A stretch of DNA of 64,000 bases from Ptiloglossa arizonensis (lineage: Eukaryota; Arthropoda; Insecta; Hymenoptera; Colletidae), in contig NW_027479735.1 of assembly GCF_051014685.1 (NCBI RefSeq), forward strand, positions 1 through 64,000, read 5' to 3'. This document shows, one piece after another, positions 48,001 to 60,640 of the stretch (position 1 is the first letter of the stretch; each line of letters begins with the position of its first letter). Made by a program: the position numbers and the translations under genes. The notes under the pieces were generated by a model, which searched no databases, was not told where the DNA came from, and saw only the letters and a program-made list of their open reading frames with translations.

Positions 48001-49100
48001 CGTATAATGTATTACGAATAACGTGTAACGTATAACGTATAACGTATAACGTATAAAGTATAACGTATAACGTATAACGTGTAACGTATGACGTACAACG
48101 TATACCGTATCACGTATAATGTGTTACGAATAACGTGTAACGTATAACGTATAACGCATAACGTATAACGAATAACGTAAAACGTATAACGCATAACGTA
48201 TTATATAACGTATAACGTATAACGTATAACGTATAACGTATAACGTATAACGTATAACGTATAACGTATAGCGTATAACGTATAACGTATAACGTATAAC
48301 GTATAACGTATAACGTATAACGTATAACGTATAACGTATAACGTATAACGTATAACGTACAACGTATACCGTATCACGTATAATGTATTACGAATAACGT
48401 GTAACGTATAACGTATAACGTATAACGTATAACGTATAACGTATAACGTATAACGTATAAGGTATAACGTATAACGTATAACGTATAACGTATAACGTAT
48501 AACGTATAACGTATAACGTATAACGTATAACGTATAACGTATAACGTATAACGTATAACGTATAACGTATAACGTATAACGTATAACGTATAACGTATAA
48601 CGTATAACGTATAACGCATAACGTATAACGTGTAACGTATAACGTATAACGTATAACGTAAAACGTATAACGTATAACGTATAACGTATAACGTATGACG
48701 TACAACGTATACCGTATCACGTATAATGTATTACGAATAACGTGTAACGTATAACGTATAACGTATAGCGTATAACGTATAACGTATAACGTGTAACGTA
48801 TAACGTATAACGTATAACGTATAACGTATAACGTATAACGTATAACGTATAACGTATGACGTATAACGTATAACGTAAAACGTATAACGTATAACGTATA
48901 ACGTATAACGTAAAACGTATAACGCATAACGTATAACGTATACCGTATAACGTATAACGTATAACGTATAACGTATAAGGTATAACGTATAACGTATAAC
49001 GTACAATGTATAACGTATAACGTATAACGTAAAACGTATAACGTATATCGTATAACGTATAACGAATAACGTAAAACGTATAAGGCATAACGTATTATAT
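42019..49100 (-). repeat. Nine ATTATAT register-shift elements in family C
   Basis: The string GCATAACGTATTATATAACG, or its GGCATAACG form, leaves the register 2 bp short. Elements start at 42,019, 42,752, 43,947, 44,680, 45,756, 46,475, 47,670, 48,200 and 49,094. Spacings are 733, 1,195, 733, 1,076, 719, 1,195, 530 and 894 bp, all of the form 7n-2. Recurrence of 733 and 1,195 exposes a composite HOR unit near 1.9 kb. A single ancestral 2-bp deletion copied by amplification explains the set. Confidence 0.9.
47482..48194 (-). repeat. 530-bp tandem duplication
   Basis: The segment 47,482-47,664 recurs at 48,012-48,194 with the same variants, including TAAAGTATAACG, the TAATGTGTTACG marker and ATTATAT. 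The flanks at 47,244-47,471 and 47,771-48,001 also correspond, with small differences. The 530-bp offset equals 7 x 76 minus 2, one ATTATAT element per unit. This is the shortest HOR period I can define in family C and probably the most recent local duplication there. Confidence 0.85.
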
Positions 49101-50342
49101 AACGTATAACGTATAACGTATAACGTATAACGTATAACGTATAACGTATGACGTACAACGTATACCTTATCACGTATAATGTATTACGAATAACGTGTAA
49201 CGTATAACGTATAACGTATAACGTATAACGTATAACGTATAACGTATAACGTATAACGTATGACGTACAACGTATACCGTATCACGTATAATGTATTACG
49301 AATAACGTGTAACGTATAACGTATAACGTATAACGTATCACGTATAACGTATAACGTATAACGTATAACGTATAATGTATAACGTATAACGTATAACGTA
49401 TAACGTATAACGTATAACGTATAACGTATAACGTATATCGTAAAACGTATAACGTGTAACGTATAACGTGTAACATATAACGTATAACGTATAACGTAAA
49501 ACGTATAACGTATAACGCATAACGTATAACGTATAACGTATGACGTACAACGTATACCGTATCACGTATAATGTATTACGAATAACGTGTAACGTATAAC
49601 GTATAACGTATAGCGTATAACGTATAACGTATAACGTATAACGTATAACGTATAACGTATAACGTATAACGTATAACGTATAACGTATAAGGTATAACGT
49701 ATAACGTATAACGTATAACGTATGACGTACAACGTATACCGTATCACGTATAATGTGTTACGAATAACGTGTAACGTATAACGTATAACGTATAACGTAT
49801 AACTTGTAACGAAAAACGTATAACGAATAACGTAAAACGTATGACGCATTACATACTACGTATAACGTATAACGTTCAACGTATAACCTATGACGTATAA
49901 CATGTAACGTACAACGTATAACGCGTTACATACTACGTATAACGTATAACGTTCAACGTATAACCTATGACGTGTAACATGTAACGTACAACGTATAACG
50001 TATACCGTATAACGTATAACTAATAACGTATAACGTATAACGAATATCGTACAACGTATAACGCATAACGTATAACGTAGAACGTATAACGTATAACGCA
50101 TAACGTATAACGTATAACGCGTAACCTATGACGTATAACGTATAACGTATAACGTATAACGTATAACGTGTAACGTATAACGTATAACGTATAACGTATA
50201 ACGTATAACGTATAACGTATATCGTGTAACGTATAACGTATAACGTATAACGTGTAACGTATAACGTTTAACGTATAACATGTAATGTATAACGTATAAT
50301 GTATAGCGTATAACGTATAACGTATAACGTATAACGTATACC

Positions 50343-50638
50343 GTATAACGTATAACGTATAACGTATAACGTATAACGTATAACGTATAACGTATAACGT
50401 ATAACGTATAACGTATAACGTATAACGTATAACGTATAACGTATAACGTATAACGTATAACGTATAACGTATAACGTATAACGTATAACGTATAACGTAT
50501 AACGTATAACGTATAACGTATAACGTATAACGTATAACGTATAACGTATAACGTATAACGTATAACGTATAACGTATAACGTATAACGTATAACGTATAA
50601 CGTATAACGTATAACGTATAACGTATAACGTATAACGT
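50343..50638 (-). repeat. Perfect heptamer run, about 42 units
   Basis: From just after a TATACCG variant to a TACAACG variant, every unit is TATAACG with no substitution or indel visible. Such runs are zones of maximal homogeneity, where copy number is most likely to vary between molecules or be collapsed by assembly. Confidence 0.85.
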
Positions 50639-53600
50639 ACAACGTATAACGTATAACGTATAACGTATAACGTACAACGTATAACGTATAACGTATAACG
50701 TATAACGTATAACGTATAATGTATAACGTATAACGTATAACGTATAACGTATAGCGTATAACGTATAACGTATAACGTATAACGTATAACGTGTGACGTA
50801 TAACGTATGACGTATAACGTATGACGTATAACGTATAACGTATAACGTATAACGTATAACGTATAACCTATGACGTATAACGTATAACGTATAAAGTATA
50901 ACGTATAACGTATAACGTATAACGTATAACGTATAACGTATATCGTATATCATAAAACGTATAACGTATAACGTATAACGTATAACGTATAACGTATAAC
51001 GTATTACGTATTACGTATAACGTATAACGTATAACGTATAACCTATGACGTATAACGTATAACGTATAACGTATAACTTGTAACGAAAAACGTATAACGA
51101 ATAACGTAAAACGTATGACGCATTACATACTACGTATAACGTATAACGTTCAACGTATAACCTATGACGTATAACATGTAACGTACAACGTATAACGTAT
51201 ACCGTATAACGTATAACTAATAGAGTATAACGTATAACGAATATCGTACAACGTATAACGCATAACGTATAAGGTATAACCTATAACGTATAACGTATAA
51301 CGCATAACGTATAACGTATAACGTATAACTTATGGCGTATAACATATAACGTATAACGTATAACTTGTAACGAAAAACGTATAACGAATAACGTAAAACG
51401 TATGACGCATTACATGCTACGTATAACGTATAACGTTCAACGTATAACCTATGACGTATAACGTATAACTTGTAACGTATAACTTGTAACGTATAACGTA
51501 TAACGTATAACGTATAACCTATAACGTATAACGTATAACGTATAAAGTATAACGTATAACGTATAACGTATAACGTATAACGTATAACGTATAAAGTATA
51601 ACGTACAACGTATAACGTATAACGTATAACGTATAACGTATAACGTATAAGGTATAACGTATAACGTATAACGTATAACGTATAACGTATAACGTATAAC
51701 GTATAACGTATAACGTATAACGTATAACGTATAACGTATAACGTATAACGTATAACGTATGACGTATAACGTATAACGTATAACGTATAACATATAACGT
51801 ATAACCTATGACGTATAACGTATAACGTATAACGTATAACGTATAACGTATAACGTATAACGTATAATGTAGAACGTATAACATGTAACGTATAGCATAT
51901 AACGTATAACGTATAACGTATAACGTATAACGTATAGCGTTTAACGTATAACATGTAATGTATAACGTATAATGTATAGCGTATAACGTATAACGTATAA
52001 CGTATAACGTATAACGTATAACGTATATCGTATAACGTATAACATATAACGAATAACGTAAAACGCAAAACGTATAACGTATAACGTATAACGTATAACG
52101 TATAACGTATAACGTATAACGTATAACGTATAACGTATAACGTATAACGTATAACGTATAACGTATAACGTATAACGTATAACGTATAACGTATAACGTA
52201 TAACGTATAACGTATAACGTATAACGTATAACGTATAACGTATAACGTATAACGTATAACGTATAACGTATAACGTATAACGTATAACGTATAACGTATA
52301 GCGTATAACGTATAACGTATAACGTATAACGTATAACGTATAACGTATAACGTATAATGTATAACGTATAACGTATAACGTATAACGTATAACCTATGAC
52401 GTATAACGTATAACGTATAACGTATAACTTGTAACGAAAGACGTATAACGAATAACGTAAAACGTATGACGCATTACATACTACGTATAACGTATAACGT
52501 TCAACGTATAACCTATGACGTATAACATGTAACGTACAACGTATAACGTATACCGTATAACGTATAACTAATAACGTATAACGTATAACGAATATCGTAC
52601 AATGTATAACGCATAACGTATAACGTATAACGTATAACGTATAACGCATAACGTATAACGTATAACGTATAACCTATGACGTATAACGTATAACGTATAA
52701 CGTATAACGTATAACGTATAACGTATAACGTATAACGTATAACGTATAACGTATAACGTATATCGTATAACGTATAACGTATAACGAATAACGTAAAACG
52801 TATAACGCATACTGTATAACGTATAACGTATAACGTATATCGTATAACGTATAACGTATAACGTATAACGTATAACGTACATCTTATAACGTATAACGTA
52901 TAACGTATAATGTATAACGTATAACGTATAACGTATAACGTATAACGTACAACGTATAACGTATAACCTATGACGTATAACGTATAACGTATAACGTATA
53001 ACGTATAACGTATAACGTATAACGTATAACGTATAACGTATAACGTATAACGTATAACGTATAACGTATAACGTATAACGTATAACGTATAACGTATAAC
53101 GTATAACTAATAACGTATAACGTATAACGAATATCGTACAATGTATAACGCATAACGTATAACGTATAACGTATAACGTATAACGCATAACGTATAACGT
53201 ATAACGTATAACGTATAACGTATAACGTATAACGTATAACGTATAACGTATAACGTATAACGTATAACGTATAACGTATAACATATAACGTATAACCTAT
53301 GACGTATAACGTATAACGTATAACGTATAACGTATAACGTATAACGTATAACGTATAATGTAGAACGTATGACATGTAACGTATAGCATATAACGTATAA
53401 CGTATAACGTATAACGTATAACGTATAACGTATAACGTTTAACGTATAACATGTAATGTATAACGTATAATGTATAGCGTATAACGTATAACGTATAACG
53501 TATAACGTATAACGTATAACGTATAACGTATAACGTATAACGTATATCGTATAACGTATAACATAAAACGAATAACGTAAAACGCAAAACGTATAACGTA

Positions 53601-53911
53601 TAACGTATAACGTATAACGTATAACGTATAACGTATAACGTATAACGTATAACGTATAACGAATAACGTATAACGTATAACGTATAACGTATAACGTATA
53701 ATGTATAACGTATAACGTATTACGTATAACATATAACGTATAACGTATAACGTATAACGTATAACGTATAACGTATAACGTATAACGTATAACGTATAAC
53801 GTATAACGTATAACGTATAACGTATAACGTATATCGTATATCATAAAACGTATAACGTATAACGTATAACGTATAACGTATAACGTATAACGTATAACGT
53901 ATTACGTATTA

Positions 53912-54313
53912 CGTATAACGTATAACGTATAACGTATAACGTATAACGTATAACGTATAACGTATAACGTATAACGTATAACGTATAACGTATAACGTAT
54001 AACGTATAACGTATAACGTATAACGTATAACGTATAACGTATAACGTATAACGTATAACGTATAACGTATAACGTATAACGTATAACGTATAACGTATAA
54101 CGTATAACGTATAACGTATAACGTATAACGTATAACGTATAACGTATAACGTATAACGTATAACGTATAACGTATAACGTATAACGTATAACGTATAACG
54201 TATAACGTATAACGTATAACGTATAACGTATAACGTATAACGTATAACGTATAACGTATAACGTATAACGTATAACGTATAACGTATAACGTATAACGTA
54301 TAACGTATAACGT
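53912..54313 (-). repeat. Longest perfect heptamer run, about 57 units
   Basis: About 400 bp of uninterrupted TATAACG lies between a pair of TATTACG variants (53,901-53,911) and a trio of alternating TATGACG units (54,314-54,345). It is the longest perfect stretch I found. The flanking architecture matches 50,800-51,010: three TATGACG units, then CCTATGACG, TAAAGTATAACG, TATATCGTATATCATAAAACG and doubled TATTACG. The perfect run may be an expansion within a family D duplicate. Confidence 0.85.
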
Positions 54314-57300
54314 ATGACGTATAACGTATGACGTATAACGTATGACGTATAACGTATAACGTATAACGTATAACGTATAACGTATAACCTATGACGTATA
54401 ACGTATAACGTATAAAGTATAACGTATAACGTATAACGTATAACGTATAACGTATAACGTATATCGTATATCATAAAACGTATAACGTATAACGTATAAC
54501 GTATAACGTATAACGTATAACGTATTACGTATTACGTATAACGTATAACGTATAACGTATAACCTATGACGTATAACGTATAACGTATAACGTATAACTT
54601 GTAACGAAAAACGTATAACGAATAACGTAAAACGTATGACGCATTACATACTACGTATAACGTATAACGTTCAACGTATAACCTATGACGTATAACATGT
54701 AACGTACAACGTATAACGTATACCGTATAACGTATAACTAATAGAGTATAACGTATAACGAATATCGTACAACGTATAACGCATAACGTATAAGGTATAA
54801 CCTATAACGTATAACGTATTACGCATAACGTATAACGTATAACGTATAACTTATGGCGTATAACATATAACGTATAACGTATAACTTGTAACGAAAAACG
54901 TATAACGAATAACGTAAAACGTATGACGCATTACATGCTACGTATAACGTATAACGTTCAACGTATAACCTATGACGTATAACGTATAACTTGTAACGTA
55001 TAACTTGTAACGTATAACGTATAACGTATAACGTATAACCTATAACGTATAACGTATAACGTATAAAGTATAACGTATAACGTATAACGTATAACGTATA
55101 ACGTATAACGTATAACGTATAAAGTATAACGTACAACGTATAACGTATAACGTATAACGTATAACGTATAACGTATAAGGTATAACGTATAACGTATAAC
55201 GTATAACGTATAACGTATAACGTATAACGTATAACGTATAACGTATAACGTATAACGTATAACGTATAACGTATAACGTATAACGTATAACGTATGACGT
55301 ATAACGTATAACGTATAACGTATAACATATAACGTATAACCTATGACGTATAACGTATAACGTATAACGTATAACGTATAACGTATAACGTATAACGTAT
55401 AATGTAGAACGTATAACATGTAACGTATAGCATATAACGTATAACGTATAACGTATAACGTATAACGTATAGCGTTTAACGTATAACATGTAATGTATAA
55501 CGTATAATGTATAGCGTATAACGTATAACGTATAACGTATAACGTATAACGTATATCGTATAACGTATAACATATAACGAGTAACGTAAAACGCAAAACG
55601 TATAACGTATAACGTATAACGTATAACGTATAACGTATAACGTATAACGTATAACGTATAACGTATAACGTATAACGTATAACGTATAACGTATAACGTA
55701 TAACGTATAACGTATAACGTATAACGTATAACGTATAACGTATAACGTATAACGTATAACGTATAACGTATAACGTATAACGTATAACGTATAGCGTATA
55801 ACGTATAACGTATAACGTATAACGTATAACGTATAACGTATAACGTATAACGTATAATGTATAACGTATAACGTATAACGTATAACGTATAACGTATAAC
55901 GTATAACCTATGACGTATAACGTATAACGTATAACGTATAACTTGTAACGAAAGACGTATAACGAATAACGTAAAACGTATGACGCATTACATACTACGT
56001 ATAACGTATAACGTTCAACGTATAACCTATGACGTATAACATGTAACGTACAACGTATAACGTATACCGTATAACGTATAACTAATAACGTATAACGTAT
56101 AACGAATATCGTACAATGTATAACGCATAACGTATAACGTATAACGTATAACGTATAACGCATAACGTATAACGTATAACGTATAACCTATGACGTATAA
56201 CGTATAACGTATAGCGTATAACGTATAACGTATAACGTATAACGTATAACGTATAACGTATAACGTATAACGTATATCGTATAACGTATAACGTATAACG
56301 AATTACGTAAAACGTATAACGCATACTGTATAACGTATAACGTATAACGTATATCGTATAACGTATAACGTATAACGTATAACGTATAACGTACATCTTA
56401 TAACGTATAACGTATAACGTATAATGTATAACGTATAACGTATAACGTATAACGTATAACGTACAACGTATAACGTATAACCTATGACGTATAACGTATA
56501 ACGTATAACGTATAACGTATAACGTATAACGTATAACGTATAACGTATAACGTATAACGTATAACGTATAACGTATAACGTATAACGTATAACGTATAAC
56601 GTATAACTAATAACGTATAACGTATAACGAATATCGTACAATGTATAACGCATAACGTATAACGTATAACGTATAACGTATAACGCATAACGTATAACGT
56701 ATAACGTATAACGTATAACGTATAACGTATAACGTATAACGTATAACGTATAACGTATAACGTATAACGTATAACGTATAACGTATAACGTATAACGTAT
56801 AACATATAACGTATAACCTATGACGTATAACGTATAACGTATAACGTATAACGTATAACGTATAACGTATAACGTATAATGTAGAACGTATAACATGTAA
56901 CGTATAGCATATAACGTATAACGTATAACGTATAACGTATAACGTATAACGTTTAACGTATAACATGTAATGTATAACGTATAATGTATAGCGTATAACG
57001 TATAACGTATAACGTATAACGTATAACGAATAACGTATAACGTATATCGTATAACGTATAACATAAAACGAATAACGTAAAACGCAAAACGTATAACGTA
57101 TAACGTATAACGTATAACGTATAACGTATAACGTATAACGTATAACGTATAACGAATAACGTATAACGTATAACGTATAACGTATAACGTATAACGTATA
57201 ACGTATAACGTATTACGTATAACATATAACGTATAACGTATAACGTATAACGTATAACGTATAACGTATAACGTATAACGTACATCTTATAACGTATAAC

Positions 57301-60299
57301 GTATAACGTATAATGTATAACGTATAACGTATAACGTATAACGTATAACGTATAACGTATAATGTATAACGTACAACGTATAACGTATAATGTATAACCT
57401 ATGACGTATAACGTATAACGTAAAACGTATAACTTGTAACGAAAGACGTATAACGAATAACGTAAAACGTATGACGCATTACATACTACGTATAACGTAT
57501 AACGTTCAACGTATAACCTATGACGTATAACATGTAACGTACAACGTATAACGTATACCGTATAACGTATAACTAATAACGTATAACGTATAACGAATAT
57601 CGTACAACGTATAACGCATAACGTATATCGTATAACGTATAACGTATAACGAATAACGTAAAACGTATAACGCATACTGTATAACGTATAACGTATAACG
57701 TATATCGTATAACGTATAACGTATAACGTATAACGTATAACGTATAACGTATAACGTATAACGTATAACGTATAACGTATAACGTATAACGTATAACGTA
57801 TAACGTATAACGTATAACGTAAAACGTATAACCTATGACGTATAACGTATAACGTATAACGTATAACGTATAACGTATAACGTATAACGTATAACGTATA
57901 ACGTATAACGTATAACGTATATCGTATAACGTATAACGTATAACGAATAACGTAAAACGTATAACGCATACTGTATAACGTATAACGTATAACGTATAAC
58001 GTATATCGTATAACGTATAACGTATAACGTATAACGTATAACGTATAACGTACATCTTATAGCGTATAACGTATAACGTATAATGTATAACGTATAACGT
58101 ATAACGTATAACGTATAACGTATAACGTATAACCTATGACGTATAACGTATAACGTATAACGTATAATGTATAACGTATAACGTATAAAGCATAACGTAT
58201 AACGTATAACGTATAACCTATGACGTATAACGTATAACGTATAACGTATAACGTATAACGTATAACGTATAACGTATAACGTATGACGTATATCGTATAA
58301 CGTATAACGTATAACGTATAACGTATAAAGTATAACGTATAACGCATATCGTATAACGTATAACATATAACGAATAACGTAAAACGTATAACGTATAACG
58401 TATAACGTTAAACGTATAACGTATAACGTATAACGTATAACGTATAACGTATAACGTATGACGTATAACGTATAACGTATAACGTATAACGTATAACGTA
58501 TAACGTATAACGTATAACGTATAACATATAACGTATAACCTATGACGTATAACGTATAACGTATAACGTATAACGTATAACGTATAACGTATAACGTATA
58601 ATGTAGAACGTATAACATGTAACGTATAGCATATAACGTATAACGTATAACGTATAACGTATAACGTATAACGTTTAACGTATAACATGTAATGTATAAC
58701 GTATAATGTATAGCGTATAACGTATAACGTATAACGTATAACGTATAACGTATAACGTATAACGTATATCGTATAACGTATAACATAAAACGAATAACGT
58801 AAAACGCAAAACGTATAACGTATAACGTATAACGTATAACGTATAACGTATAACGTATAACGTATAACGTATAACGAATAACGTATAACGTATAACGTAT
58901 AACGTATAACGTATAACGTATAACGTATAACGTATTACGTATAACATATAACGTATAACGTATAACGTATAACGTATAACGTATAACGTATAACTTATAA
59001 CGTATAACGTATAACGTATAACGTATAACGTATAATGTATAACGTACAACGTATAACGTATAATGTATAACCTATGACGTATAACGTATAACGTATAACG
59101 TATAACTTGTAACGAAAGACGTATAACGAATAACGTAAAACGTATGACGCATTACATACTACGTATAACGTATAACGTTCAACGTATAACCTATGACGTA
59201 TAACATGTAACGTACAACGTATAACGTATACCGTATAACGTATAACTAATAACGTATAACGTATAACGAATATCGTACAACGTATAACGCATAACGTATA
59301 TCGTATAACGTATAACGTATAACGAATAACGTAAAACGTATAACGCATACTGTATAACGTATAACGTATAACGTATATCGTATAACGTATAACGTATAAC
59401 GTATAACGTATAACGTATAACGTATAACGTATAACGTATAACGTATAACGTATAACGTATAACGTATAACGTATAACGTATAACGTATAACGTATAACGT
59501 ATAACGTAAAACGTATAACCTATGACGTATAACGTATAACGTATAACGTATAACGTATAACGTATAACGTATAACGTATAACGTATAACGTATAACGTAT
59601 ATCGTATAACGTATAACGTATAACGAATAACGTAAAACGTATAACGCATACTGTATAACGTATAACGTATAACGTATATCGTATAACGTATAACGTATAA
59701 CGTATAACGTATAACGTATAACGTACATCTTATAACGTATAACGTATAACGTATAATGTATAACGTATAACGTATAACGTATAACGTATAACGTATAACG
59801 TATAACCTATGACGTATAACGTATAACGTATAACGTATAATGTATAACGTATAACGTATAACGCATAACGTATAACGTATAACGTATAACCTATGACGTA
59901 TAACGTATAACGTATAACGTATAACGTATAACGTATAACGTATAACGTATAACGTATGACGTATATCGTATAACGTAAAACGTATAACGTATAACGTATA
60001 AAGTATAACGTATAACGCATATCGTATAACGTATAACATATAACGAATAACGTAAAACGTATAACGTATAACGTATAACGTATAACGTATAACGTATAAC
60101 GTATAACGTATAACGTACAACGTATACCGTATAACGTATAATGTATAACGTATAACGTATAACGTATAACGTATAACGTATAACGTATAACGTATAACGT
60201 ATAACCTATGACGTATAACGTATAACTTATAACGTATAACGTATAACGTACAACGTATAGCGTACAACGTATAACGTATCACGTATAACGTATTACGAA

Positions 60300-60640
60300 T
60301 AACGTATAACGTATGACGTAAACGTATAACGTATAACGTTTAACGTATAACGTATAACGTATAACGTATAACGTATAACATGTAATGTATAACGCATAAC
60401 GTATAATGAATAACGTATAACGTATAACGTATAACGTACAACGTATAACGTATCACGTTCAACGTATTACGAATAACGTATAACGTATAACGTATAACGT
60501 ATAACGTATAACGAATAACGTAAAACGCATAACGTATAACGTATAACGTATAACGTATAACCTATAACGTATAACGTATAACGTATAACGTATAACGTAT
60601 AACGTATAACGTATAACGTATAACATGTAATGATAACGTA
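60300..60640 (-). repeat. Family D segment with two 6-bp units
   Basis: Two units have lost one base each: AAACGT at about 60,320-60,325 (context TATGACGTAAACG) and GTAATG at about 60,627-60,632 (context CATGTAATGATAACG). Together they account for the -2 register change between family D markers on either side. The interval also holds units rare elsewhere in D (GTATAATGAATAACG, TATCACGTTCAACG). They may be genuine private mutations or residual consensus errors. Confidence 0.75.

Larger units (their letters stand above)
41151..49799 (-). repeat. Higher-order repeat family C
   Basis: This is a clean array whose signature is GTATGACGTACAACG leading into TATACCG, TATCACG, TAATGTATTACGAATAACG. It also has frequent GTAAAACG units, GTATAGCG units and the 2-bp-short element ATTATAT. 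Segments at 42,109-42,483 and 44,037-44,411 match (offset 1,928 bp). Segments at 43,570-43,941 and 48,717-49,088 match (offset 5,147 bp). After adding back 2 bp per ATTATAT element crossed, these become 1,932 (7 x 276) and 5,159 (7 x 737). A variant marker TAATGTGTTACG (G for A) tags a subset of copies (42,670, 43,005, 44,600, 45,675, 46,395, 47,588, 48,118, 49,752). Confidence 0.85.
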
